DNA of 64,000 bases from Conexibacter woesei DSM 14684 (GTDB lineage Bacteria > Actinomycetota > Thermoleophilia > Solirubrobacterales > Solirubrobacteraceae), in assembly GCF_000025265.1 (NCBI RefSeq), contig NC_013739.1, positions 3,830,001-3,894,000 on the forward strand, given 5' to 3'. Positions 1 through 8,300 of the stretch are shown here, piece by piece. Every line of letters begins with the position of its first letter. Within the stretch, counting starts at the first letter, position 1. Made by a program: the position numbers and the translations under genes. A model generated the notes under the pieces. That model worked only from the letters and a program-made list of their open reading frames with translations. It was not told the DNA's origin and did no database searches.

Positions 1-799
1 GCTTCGTGTCGAGATCGACGTCGAGGCTGCCGATCGCTGGGATCACCGACTTCAGGGCCCGATGCACTGCTTCAAACGCTGGGCCGTTGCGTGTCTTGAG
101 CCCGTAGAGAAAGGGAGCCAGATGCTCTCCATTCACGCCGATGTCGGGAACCTCGCGAGGCGGCGCTGCAGCACGCATGGTTGTGCCTGGATCCAGGTAG
201 TACGTGCGCCACTGTCGAAACTCTGCCCGCAGACTGTCAAACAGCGGATAGGGCGTCCCTGAAAGCCGGGCGTCCGAAAGCCACGTGTGATTCGTCGCAC
301 GCTCCTCCAGCGGCGGCCGCCCTCCGCTACCAGAACGCCGAATGAGAATTCGATCGTCTTGTGCTTCGATGCGCGCGCTGTCTTTCGGCTGCCAGTCCTT
401 TGTGAGTCGCGCGAGATATTCATCCGCAAGGGCAAGCACGCCGGTGTCTGGATCGATCTCGACTCCCAGCCGATACCGCACACGCTCAAGCAACGCTCTT
501 GTGTCAGCTCTGTCGATCGCGACGTCAGCCTCGATCTCGAATCTCGCAGAGTTCTGCACCATGAGCTCTGCGAGTCCTCCCGACGGAAAGGTGAACGCCT
601 CGGTAGGAAAGCCACGAATCGGAGAATCGAGCGCGTCCGCAAGCGTTCGCTGAGTTCCGGAGCGAGCCAGCATCTGGAACGCGTCGAGAACGTTGCTCTT
701 ACCTGCGGCGTTCGGACCGGCAAGTACTGCGAGACGAGGCAGTTCCAGTTCGACGTCGACCAGGGACTTGAACCCTCTGATGTGGATGCGTTGCAGCAC
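1..799 (-). CDS. AAA family ATPase (COG4637-like), 3' end outside window
   Basis: Reading down from a GTG at 799, the protein begins VLQRIHIRGFKSLVDVELEL and has a Walker A motif GPNAAGKS at residues 28-35. This is the layout of SMC/RecF-like stand-alone ATPases (AAA_21, COG4637 predicted ATPases). About 266 residues are present; the signature and Walker B part lies off the left edge. No in-frame ATG lies upstream of the GTG. GC content and third-position GC are visibly lower than in every neighbouring gene, with codons such as AAT, ATT and CTT, which suggests recent acquisition. Substrate and partner are unknown. Related ATPases occur both as orphans and in defence loci, and the decisive neighbours are outside the window. 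Confidence 0.82.
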   Translation of the reverse strand, partial: MLQRIHIRGFKSLVDVELELPRLAVLAGPNAAGKSNVLDAFQMLARSGTQRTLADALDSPIRGFPTEAFTFPSGGLAELMVQNSARFEIEADVAIDRADTRALLERVRYRLGVEIDPDTGVLALADEYLARLTKDWQPKDSARIEAQDDRILIRRSGSGGRPPLEERATNHTWLSDARLSGTPYPLFDSLRAEFRQWRTYYLDPGTTMRAAAPPREVPDIGVNGEHLAPFLYGLKTRNGPAFEAVHRALKSVIPAIGSLDVDLDTK

Positions 800-841
800 C
801 TGGACATCTTCGCCTATCGAGCGGCGTTTTGTAACGGACGC

Positions 842-1234
842 TCAGATGTAGTACATCGCCGCGCCGGCGTCGCGCGCCTCGCGCTCGATCACGTCGGCGA
901 CGGTCGTCTGCGCGAGGACGGCGCGGGCGGCGGCGGCGGCCTCGGCGAAGACGCCCTCGGCGTCGGCGCCGAATGCGCCGTCGAGCAGCTCGACGATCTC
1001 CAGCACGGTGATCTCGCCCGGCTCCCTCGCGAAGCTGTAGCCACCCTTGACGCCGCGCTGGGACTTCAGCACGCCGGCGCGGCGCAGGACCGCGAACAGC
1101 TGCTCGAGGAACTGGACCGGAATCTCCCGCCGGCGGGCCAGCTCGGCGATCGGCACCGGACCTGAGCCGCCGAGGCGGCCGAGCTCCGTGAGCGCCCGCA
1201 GCGCGTAGGGGGATTTGGTCGTGATCGAGATCAT
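842..1234 (-). CDS. Rrf2 family transcriptional regulator
   Basis: The start is placed at the ATG at 1234, giving MISITTKSPYALRALTEL, the standard Rrf2 N-terminus, and a protein of about 130 residues, normal for the family. The winged helix contains the typical phrase ending in KSQRGVKGGY. No cysteines are present, so the Fe-S ligands of IscR/NsrR/RsrR members are missing; it is closer to the cluster-free CymR type. It is divergent from the VanZ-like gene, with a perfect palindrome between the two starts that is a good candidate for its own operator. Ligand and regulon cannot be read from sequence. Confidence 0.9.
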   Translation of the reverse strand: MISITTKSPYALRALTELGRLGGSGPVPIAELARRREIPVQFLEQLFAVLRRAGVLKSQRGVKGGYSFAREPGEITVLEIVELLDGAFGADAEGVFAEAAAAARAVLAQTTVADVIEREARDAGAAMYYI

Positions 1235-1245
1235 CGGCGGTTGCC

Positions 1246-1261
1246 TACCATCAGGATGGTA
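1246..1261. promoter_or_regulatory. Palindromic operator candidate TACCATC-AG-GATGGTA
   Basis: A perfect inverted repeat with 7-bp arms and a 2-bp centre lies in the 26-bp gap between the divergent Rrf2 and VanZ-like genes. Its last base is the A of the VanZ-like ATG. Rrf2 proteins bind dyads as dimers, so autoregulation and control of the neighbour is the simplest reading. This is inference from position and symmetry. Confidence 0.5.
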
Positions 1262-1656
1262 TGTCACCGACACGACGGCTTGCGGACTGGATCGGTCGAT
1301 TTGGTCCGCCACTCGCCCTGATGGGCGTCATCTTCTTCCTCTCGGCCCAGCCGAACCTCAGAACCGAGCTGGGCACGATCGACCTGGTCGGCCGCAAGGT
1401 CGTCCACGCCGTCGAGTACGGCCTGCTGTTCCTGCTCTGGCTGCGCGCGCTCGGCTGGAGTGGCCGAGCGGCCTGGTGGGCGGCCGCGATCGCCGTCGGC
1501 TACGCGATCAGCGACGAGTTCCACCAGACGTTCGTCGACGGCCGCTCAGGCCACCCGCGCGACGTCGCGATCGACTCCGCCGGCATCCTGATCGCCGCAC
1601 TCGTCACGTGGCGGCTGCGCGTGCGGGCGCGGGCGCAGCGACGCGTCCTGGCGTAG
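1261..1656 (+). CDS. VanZ-like membrane protein
   Basis: 131 residues with hydrophobic segments near residues 15-28, 46-62, 70-82 and 100-117. VanZ-family landmarks are visible: LSAQPNL, then KVVHAVEYGLLF, then YAISDEFHQTFVDGRSG followed by DVAIDSAG. Family members include the teicoplanin-resistance accessory protein VanZ, but most homologues like this short one have no known role. A weak AGGA lies 4 nt before the ATG, inside the palindrome shared with the divergent Rrf2 gene, so translation may be nearly leaderless. Confidence 0.85.
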   Translation: MSPTRRLADWIGRFGPPLALMGVIFFLSAQPNLRTELGTIDLVGRKVVHAVEYGLLFLLWLRALGWSGRAAWWAAAIAVGYAISDEFHQTFVDGRSGHPRDVAIDSAGILIAALVTWRLRVRARAQRRVLA

Positions 1657-1658
1657 CG

Positions 1659-1776
1659 ATCGTCGTGGCTGGCGAGGACGCAGGGAGGACACGGTCCCAC
1701 CCACCCGCCAGCCCATAAGCGACCGAGGACGTCGCGGGCACCGCGGACGAAGTCCGTGGTGCGATGAGGGCAAGCC
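1659..1776. repeat. Structured intergenic repeat, copy 1
   Basis: Fills the gap between two convergent genes. It shares with copy 2 (5259-5347) the blocks ATCGTCGTG, AGGACGCAGGGAG and a 24-bp block at 1707-1730 containing CATAAGCGACCGAGGAC, and both end in CAAGCC. An outer stem GGCTGGC/GCCAGCC encloses the first half. A second, nearly perfect stem (GCACCGCGGAC with GTCCGTGGTGC, loop GAA) lies at 1738-1762. GAGGAC/AGGAC recurs several times. No known RNA family was recognised and the strand is undetermined. Confidence 0.7.
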
Positions 1777-1779
1777 AGG

Positions 1780-2874
1780 CTAGATCCAGCCGCGCTCGGT
1801 GGCGATCAAGACCGCCTGCGCGCGGTCGACGGCGCCGAGCTTGCCGTAGATGTTGTGGAGGTGCGTGCGCACGGTGCTCGTCGACAGCTCCAGCTCGTGC
1901 GCGATCTGCTTGTAGACCTTCCCCTGCCCCAGCCGCTTGAGCACCTCGGTCTCGCGCGCTGACAGCGGGCACGGGTCGAGCGCGCGCTGGCGCCCGCCGT
2001 TGGTCGCGTACGGGAGGTCGTACATCACCGCGCGCAGCTCCGCCGGGCCGATCCCGACCAGCCGCGCGGTCGACAGCATCTCGCTCGGCGAGACGGCGTC
2101 GCCGTGGCCGTAGTGGGCGAGCATGTCGGCGAGGCGCACGAGCGCGGCCTCGCCGTCGGCGTCGTCGCTGTGATGGCGCTCGATCGTCGAGGCGATCGCC
2201 TTCGGCAGCCCCCAGCGGCGCGCGAGCACCCCGCCGACGAGCGCGTGGTCGACGCCCAGCTCGCGGCGCTCCCTGTGGATCCGCTCCTCCGGCGTCTTCG
2301 CGTCGCCGTGCACCTGCCGCGGATAGCCCGGGTAGGCGTGGCTGAGGACGAGCTTGCCGATGTCGTGCAGCAGCGACGTGACGATCAGGCGGTCGCGGTC
2401 CTCGTAGCCGAGCTCGGCGGCGAGCCGGTCGGCCGCGCGCTGGGTCGCGACCCCGTGGAGGCGGAAGCGCTCCGGCGTGCCCTCCCAGATGCCGCTGCGC
2501 TCGAAGAAGTCGAACGTGCGCGCACGGCTCGCGAGCGCCTGCACCGCCGCCGGCGAGAGCACGCTGACCGCTCTCACGACCGAGTCGACTCTGCCCCGCG
2601 ACCTGCCGTCGACGCGGTTGGCGAGTCGCAGCGTCGCGATCGCGAGCGCCACGTCGGACTCGACCGCGGCGACGATCTCAGCCGTCGCCGGGCGCTCCTG
2701 CGTGAACAGCCGCAGGACGCGGTTGCGCGACTCGGCGAGCACCGGGAACGCCTCCAGCGCCTCGAACGCAGCCGTCAGCCGACGGCCGTGGCCCTCGTTG
2801 TGGTGGCGCGGAAATCCGGCGTCGGCAGTGGCGGCCGTTGAAGTCAAGCTGGCTGTGAGCGTCGGTGGGGTCAT
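1780..2874 (-). CDS. HDOD/HD domain protein fused to LuxR-type DNA-binding domain
   Basis: 364 residues. Residues about 40-250 are an HDOD/HD-type helical domain: HD at 170-171 in SLLHDIGKLVLSHA, His 210 in GVDHALVG and a His pair at 235-236, so the metal-binding pattern looks largely kept. Residues 304-364 are a LuxR/GerE helix-turn-helix: LSARETEVLKRLGQGK, then HELELSTSTVRTHLHNIYGK. HDOD proteins usually carry GGDEF, EAL or receiver domains, so an output HTH makes this look like a one-component regulator sensing a small molecule or protein. It lies downstream of gltX on the same strand, 152 bp away, and ends against the repeat element. Confidence 0.85.
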   Translation of the reverse strand: MTPPTLTASLTSTAATADAGFPRHHNEGHGRRLTAAFEALEAFPVLAESRNRVLRLFTQERPATAEIVAAVESDVALAIATLRLANRVDGRSRGRVDSVVRAVSVLSPAAVQALASRARTFDFFERSGIWEGTPERFRLHGVATQRAADRLAAELGYEDRDRLIVTSLLHDIGKLVLSHAYPGYPRQVHGDAKTPEERIHRERRELGVDHALVGGVLARRWGLPKAIASTIERHHSDDADGEAALVRLADMLAHYGHGDAVSPSEMLSTARLVGIGPAELRAVMYDLPYATNGGRQRALDPCPLSARETEVLKRLGQGKVYKQIAHELELSTSTVRTHLHNIYGKLGAVDRAQAVLIATERGWI

Positions 2875-3026
2875 GGCGATCGTGGACCTCGACGCAACGC
2901 GCGAACGAGGGGATCGCTGCAGTCCCGGCCCCCGAGGCCGCCCGCTGTCCCGATCCGTTCAGGTTATCGGCACGGCAGGCGCTCAGGTTGAGGACGGCAC
3001 GCCCCCAGCCGCCGCTCGACAGCGTG

Positions 3027-4361
3027 TCAACGCGCCCGCGCGAGCGCCGCGTCGACCCGCCGCAGCGTCTCGTCGCGGCCCAGCAGCGCGACGCTCTCGA
3101 AGATCCCCGGCGAGATCGTCGTCCCGGCGATCGCGACGCGGACCGGCTGGAAGACGTGCTTGGGCTTCCAGTCGTTCGCGTCCAGCAGGCCGCGCAGGGC
3201 GGCCTCGACGAACTCCTGCGTGAACGGCTCCAGCGCCGCCAGCGCGTCGCGCGCGGCCGCGAGCCCGTCGACCGCGCCCTCGACGCCGAAGACCTTCGCG
3301 AACGCCTTCTCGTCGTCGGCCGGGCCGTCGAAGAAGAAGCCGGCGAGCGGCCAGAAGTCGGCGAGCGTCTGGATCTTCTCGCGGCTGATCTCGACCGCGC
3401 CGGCGAGCCCCTCCCGGCCCGTGAACGCCTCCAGCCGGCGCGTCAGCTCCTCGACGGGCAGCTCGCGCAGGTAGTGGCCGTTGATGTGCCGCAGCTTTCT
3501 CTCGTCGAAGACCGCCGGCGAACGCGAGATCCGCTCCAGTCTCAGCCGCTCGGCCAGCTCGTCGCGCGTGAAGTACTCGCGCTCGGGGTCGAAGCCGGCG
3601 CCGAGCAGCGCGACGTAGTTGTTGACCGCCTCGGGCAGGTAGCCCTGGTCGCGCAGCTCCTGCACGGAGGCGGCACCGTGGCGCTTGGAGAGCTTCTTGC
3701 CGTCCGGGCCGTGCAGCAGCGGAAGGTGCGCGTAGATCGGCGCTCTCTCGCCGAGCGCCTCGAACACGAGCAGCTGCTTGGGTGTGTTCGAGAGGTGGTC
3801 CTCGCCGCGCACGACGTGCGTGACGCCTGCGTCGAGGTCGTCGATCGCGACGGCGAAGTTGTAGAGGACCGAGCCGTCGGCGCGGGCGATCACCGGGTCG
3901 TCGAGGTGGACGTGCTTGAACGACGCGTCACCGCGGACGGCGTCGTGGACGACCGTCTCCCCCTCGTCGGGCACGCGCAGCCGAACCGCTCCCTCGGCCT
4001 CGGAGGTGCCACGGAAGCCGCGGTCGTCGCCGTGCTGCGCCTTCCACGCTCTGACGTCGTCGCCCGTCGCGGTCGTGCGGTAGGCGTGGCCGGCGTCGAG
4101 CAGCTGCTGGAGCGCCTCGGCGTGGCGCTCGGCGCGCGCGGCCTGGAAGACCGGCCCCTCGTCCCAGTCGAGCTCCAGCCAGCGGAGCGCGTCGAGGATC
4201 TGCTCGACGTTCTCGGGGGTCGATCGCTCGCGGTCGGTATCTTCGATCCGCAGGACGAGTCTGCCGCCGCTCCCGCGTGCGAGCAGCCAGTTGTAGAGCG
4301 CAGTGCGGGCGCCGCCGATGTGCAGCGCGCCCGTCGGAGAAGGAGCGAATCGAACTTTCAT
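3027..4361 (-). CDS. gltX: Glutamyl-tRNA synthetase
   Basis: Charges tRNA with glutamate in the cytoplasm. 444 residues starting MKVRFAPSPTGALHIGGART, with the class I HIGH-type motif HIGG near residue 17 and KKLSKRHG near residue 225. A discriminating or non-discriminating enzyme cannot be told from this window. The start is unambiguous, yet it lies only 9 bp from the divergent nfo start, so neither gene has room for a conventional promoter and ribosome binding site in the gap. Confidence 0.96.
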   Translation of the reverse strand: MKVRFAPSPTGALHIGGARTALYNWLLARGSGGRLVLRIEDTDRERSTPENVEQILDALRWLELDWDEGPVFQAARAERHAEALQQLLDAGHAYRTTATGDDVRAWKAQHGDDRGFRGTSEAEGAVRLRVPDEGETVVHDAVRGDASFKHVHLDDPVIARADGSVLYNFAVAIDDLDAGVTHVVRGEDHLSNTPKQLLVFEALGERAPIYAHLPLLHGPDGKKLSKRHGAASVQELRDQGYLPEAVNNYVALLGAGFDPEREYFTRDELAERLRLERISRSPAVFDERKLRHINGHYLRELPVEELTRRLEAFTGREGLAGAVEISREKIQTLADFWPLAGFFFDGPADDEKAFAKVFGVEGAVDGLAAARDALAALEPFTQEFVEAALRGLLDANDWKPKHVFQPVRVAIAGTTISPGIFESVALLGRDETLRRVDAALARAR

Positions 4362-4370
4362 GGAGTCCGC

Positions 4371-5240
4371 ATGCTAATCGGCGCCCACGTGTCACAGGCC
4401 GGAGGGCTGCCGAACGCGATCGAGCGCGGCGTCGAGAAGGGCTGTACGGCGATACAGATCTTCAACCAGTCGCCGCGGATGTGGCGCCCGACGCAGTACT
4501 CCGAGGACGACTTCGCCGCGTTCCGCGACGCGATGGCGGGCAGCCCGATCAGAGCGGTGATGATCCACGCCGTCTACCTGATCAACTGCGCCAGCGAGGA
4601 CCCGGAGATCCGCACGAAGTCGCTCGCCTCGCTGACGCAGTCGCTGCGCGTCGGCGACGCGATCGGCGCGAGCGTCGTGCTCCACCCCGGCTCGGCGCTC
4701 AGAGGCCACGTCGGCGAGGCGATCGCGCGCGCCGGCGGCGTCTTCAGAGAGGCGCTGGCGGAGAGCGAGTCGAGCGCGCTGCTGCTGGAGGACACCGCGG
4801 GCGCGGGCGGCACGCTGGGGCGCTCGTTCGAGGAGCTGAGAGAGCTGATCGACGCGGCCGGCGGCGGTGAGCGGCTCGGCGTCTGCCTCGACTCCTGCCA
4901 CCTGCTCGCGTCCGGCTACGACGTCCGCACGATCGACGGGCTGAGCGAGACGCTCGACCGCTTCGACGCGGCCGTCGGGCTCGGCCGGCTCGGCGGGCTG
5001 CACCTCAACGACTCCGTCAACGCGCTCGGCACCAACCGCGACCGCCACGCCAACCTCGGCGAGGGCGAGCTGGGCGAGACGGGCTGCATGGCGTTCCTGT
5101 CCGAGCCGCGCTTCGAGAACCTCCCCGTCGTGCTGGAGACCCCCGGCCCGGACAAGAGAGGGACATCGGCCGAGGAGATCGTCTACGCGAAGAGACTGCG
5201 CAGAAGAGGACTGCGCTTGCGCAAGAAGGCAGCGGTGTAG
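4371..5240 (+). CDS. nfo: Endonuclease IV (AP endonuclease)
   Basis: 289 residues beginning MLIGAHVSQAGGLPNAIERG, the canonical start of class II AP endonucleases that cut DNA 5' to abasic sites using three zinc ions. Metal-binding motifs are visible: MIHAVYLIN, LLLEDTAG (Glu), CLDSCHLLASGYD, HLNDS and DRHANLGEG. The C-terminus is short and basic. Eight of 26 arginines are AGA and none is CGT, CGA or AGG. Divergent from gltX with a 9-bp gap. Confidence 0.95.
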   Translation: MLIGAHVSQAGGLPNAIERGVEKGCTAIQIFNQSPRMWRPTQYSEDDFAAFRDAMAGSPIRAVMIHAVYLINCASEDPEIRTKSLASLTQSLRVGDAIGASVVLHPGSALRGHVGEAIARAGGVFREALAESESSALLLEDTAGAGGTLGRSFEELRELIDAAGGGERLGVCLDSCHLLASGYDVRTIDGLSETLDRFDAAVGLGRLGGLHLNDSVNALGTNRDRHANLGEGELGETGCMAFLSEPRFENLPVVLETPGPDKRGTSAEEIVYAKRLRRRGLRLRKKAAV

Positions 5241-5258
5241 TCGATAGACGGCGCCGTC

Positions 5259-5347
5259 ATCGTCGTGCCTGGCTAGGACGCAGGGAGCGCGGTGGGCGCC
5301 AGCCCATAAGCGACCGAGGACAACGCCAGGCGCGGCGAGGACAAGCC
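5259..5347. repeat. Structured intergenic repeat, copy 2
   Basis: Second copy of the element at 1659-1776, again between convergent genes (nfo and dnaE). The conserved blocks are at 5259-5267, 5275-5287 and 5298-5321. The outer stem CTGGC/GCCAG is retained, while the spacer is 9 bp shorter and the second hairpin is replaced by a short CGCC/GGCG stem. Conservation of blocks and pairing with differing loops suggests an RNA or protein-binding element rather than random similarity. Confidence 0.7.
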
Positions 5348-5348
5348 G

Positions 5349-8300
5349 TCACGCCGCGGCGGGCTCGAGCATCGCGCTCCCCAGCACGTGGTCCAGCTCG
5401 GCTTGCAGGGCGGCGTTACGGCTGACCTTGTAGGTCGGACCGAGCCGCAGCGTCCGCTGGCCGCCTGAGGTGTGCATCTCCAGCACGACGACGGACTCGC
5501 CGGGGAACGTCTCGAAGACCGCCTTGAGGTCGTCGATAACGCCCGCGCGCAGGGCGGTGCAGTCGAGGCGCAGGCGGACCGGCGGCGGGCCGGTGGGGAT
5601 CTTCGCGGCCTCCTCGCGCGCCTTCTCGATCTCCGCCTCCGACGGCGCGAACAGCTCGGCGTCCTGCACCACGACCGTTGTCTTCGACGCGTCCTTGTGG
5701 TCGACGCGGCCGCGCAGGGTGATCACCGAGTCCATCTGGAACGCCTCCTCGGAGGCGGCCAGGACTCTTCCGAAGATCAGGATCTCGACCGTGCCCTCGA
5801 GGTCGTCGAGGGTGGCGAACATCATGTGGTCGCCTCTCTTCGTCCGCAGTCTCTTGCACTGCGTGATGATGCCGCCGACGGTGACCCAGTCACCGTCCTT
5901 TCTGTCACTCAGCTCCGCGAGCGTGCAGTCGACCTTGACCCGCATCGCCTCGCGCACCGCCTTCAGCGGGTGGGCGGAGATGAAGAGGCCGATCGACTCC
6001 TTCTCGGCGGCGAGCATCTCGGCCTGGTCGAACTCCTCCGCGGGGATGCCGGGATGGCTCGGGGCGGCGAACGCGCTCGCGGCGGCGCCGTTCGCGGCGC
6101 CCGGCTCCGGTCCGAGGTCGAAGATCGAGCCCTGGCCGATCAGCGCGTCCTGCTGCGCCTTCTGGCCGGCCGCCTGCGCCTGCTCCAGCACGCCCAGCAT
6201 GCCCTTGCGCGACGCGCCGGTGGAGCTGAACGCGCCGCACTTGATCAGCGCCTCGATCGCCTTCTTGTTGACGGCCTTGCCGTCGACGCGCTCGCAGAAG
6301 TCCCACAGCGACGTGAACGGGCCGTCCTCCTCGCGGGCGCGCTTTATCCCCTCGACGGCCGCGTAGCCGACGCCCTTGACCGCGTCGAGCCCGAAGCGGA
6401 TGTTGCCGTCGACGACCATGAAGTCGTGATCGGACTCGTTGACGTCCGGCGGCAGGATCTCGATCCCCATCTGCTCCGTCTGCGCGACGAAGAACGGGAC
6501 CTTGTCCTTCGTGTCCATCACGGAGGAGATCAGCGCGGCCATGTACTCGGCCGGGTGGTTGGCCTTCAGCCACGCGGTGCGGTAGGCGATCAGCGCGTAG
6601 CAGGCGGCGTGGGCCTTGTTGAACGAGTAGTCGGCCGACTTCTCGTTCGTCGCCCACAGCCACTCGATCACCTGCTCGCTCGTTCTCGACGCGCGGCAGC
6701 CCTCGATGAACTCGGGCTTCAGCTCCGCCATCGCCGCGCGGTTCTTCTTGCCGATCGCCTTGCGGAGGTCGTCCGCCTTGGCGCCGGAGAAGCCGGCCAG
6801 GGACTTGGCGATCTGCATCGCCTGCTCCTGGTAGACGATGACGCCGTTGGTCGATTCGAGGATCGGGCGCAGGCGCTCGTCCGGGTAGGAGATCGACTCC
6901 GGGTTGCGCTTGCCGCGCGCGTACGTGGGGATCTGATCCATCGCGCCCGGGCGATAGAGCGCGTTCAGCGCGATCAGGTCCTCGAGCTCGGTCGGTCTGA
7001 CCTTCTTGAGCGTCTCCCGCATGCCCTCGGACTCGAACTGGAAGACGCCGACCGAGTCGCCGCGGGCGATCATGTCGTAGGTCTTGCCGTCGTCGAGCGG
7101 CAGCGTCGTCATGTCTGGGCGGGTGCCGGTCGAGCGCTCGATGATGTCGAGCGCGTCCTCGATCACGTCGAGGTTGCGCAGGCCGAGGAAGTCCATCTTG
7201 AGGAGACCGAGCTCCTCGACGGGCTTCATCGAGTACTGCGTCACCGTGCGGTAGACCTTGTCGCCTCTGTCGTCGGTCCCGGCGTCGGCGAGCTGCAGCG
7301 GCACGATGTCCGTCAGCGGGCGATCCGCGATCACGACCGCGGCGGCGTGGATCGACGAGTTGCGGACGATCCCCTCCAGGCCGCGGGCGACGTCGACGAT
7401 CTGTCTGGAGACGGGGTTGGAGTCGACTTCGCCGCGCAGCGGCTCGCCCGGCTGGAGGCAGTCGTCGAACGACGGCGGGCGGCCCATGATCGGGTCCGGG
7501 ATCAGCTTCGCGAGCTTGTCGCCGGCGCCGTAGTCGTGGCCCAGCACGCGCGCGGCGTCGCGCGTCGCGGCGCGCGGGAACATCTTGCCGAAGGTGATGA
7601 TCTGCGCGACGGACTCTCTGCCGTACTTCTCCGTCACGTATCTGATCACGCGCTCGCGGCCGCGGACGGAGAAGTCGATGTCGATATCAGGCATCGACAC
7701 GCGCTCGGGGTTGAGGAAGCGCTCGAAGAGGAGGTCGTAGGCGAGCGGGTCGACGTCCGTGATCGCGAGGCAGTAGGCGACGATCGAGCCGGCGGCGGAG
7801 CCACGGCCCGGGCCGACCGCGACGCCGTTCTCCTTCGAGTATCTGACGAAGTCCCAGACGATCAGGAAGTAGGCGTTGAAGCCCATCTTGTCGATGACCG
7901 CCAGCTCCATCTCCATCCGCTCGACGGCGGCGGCCGGCGGCGGGTTGCCGTAGCGCAGGTGGAGGCCGTCCAGGACGAGCTGGCGGAGGTACGCTCTCTC
8001 CTCCTCGCCGTTCGGCGTCGGGTAGCTCGGGATCAGCTGGCCGCCGAGCGGGATCTCGACCTGGCAGCGCTCGGCGACCTCCAGCGTCGTCGGCAGCGCG
8101 TCGGGCCACTCCGCGAACGCGTCCGCCATCTCCTGGTTGGACTTGAGGTAGAACTCGTTCGTGTCGAACGTCATCTTCGGCTCGGCAAGCGTCGACTTCG
8201 TCTGAACGCAGAGCAGGGCCGTGTGATGGTGGTAGTCCTCGCGGCGCAGGTAGTGCACGTCGCCGGTGCCGACGAGCGGGCGGCCGACCTCGCGCGCGAT

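Noticed and set aside
133-807. Minus-strand ORF starting MSRCCNAST
   Set aside because: Wrong frame. The frame starting at GTG 799 encodes a clear AAA ATPase with a Walker A motif.
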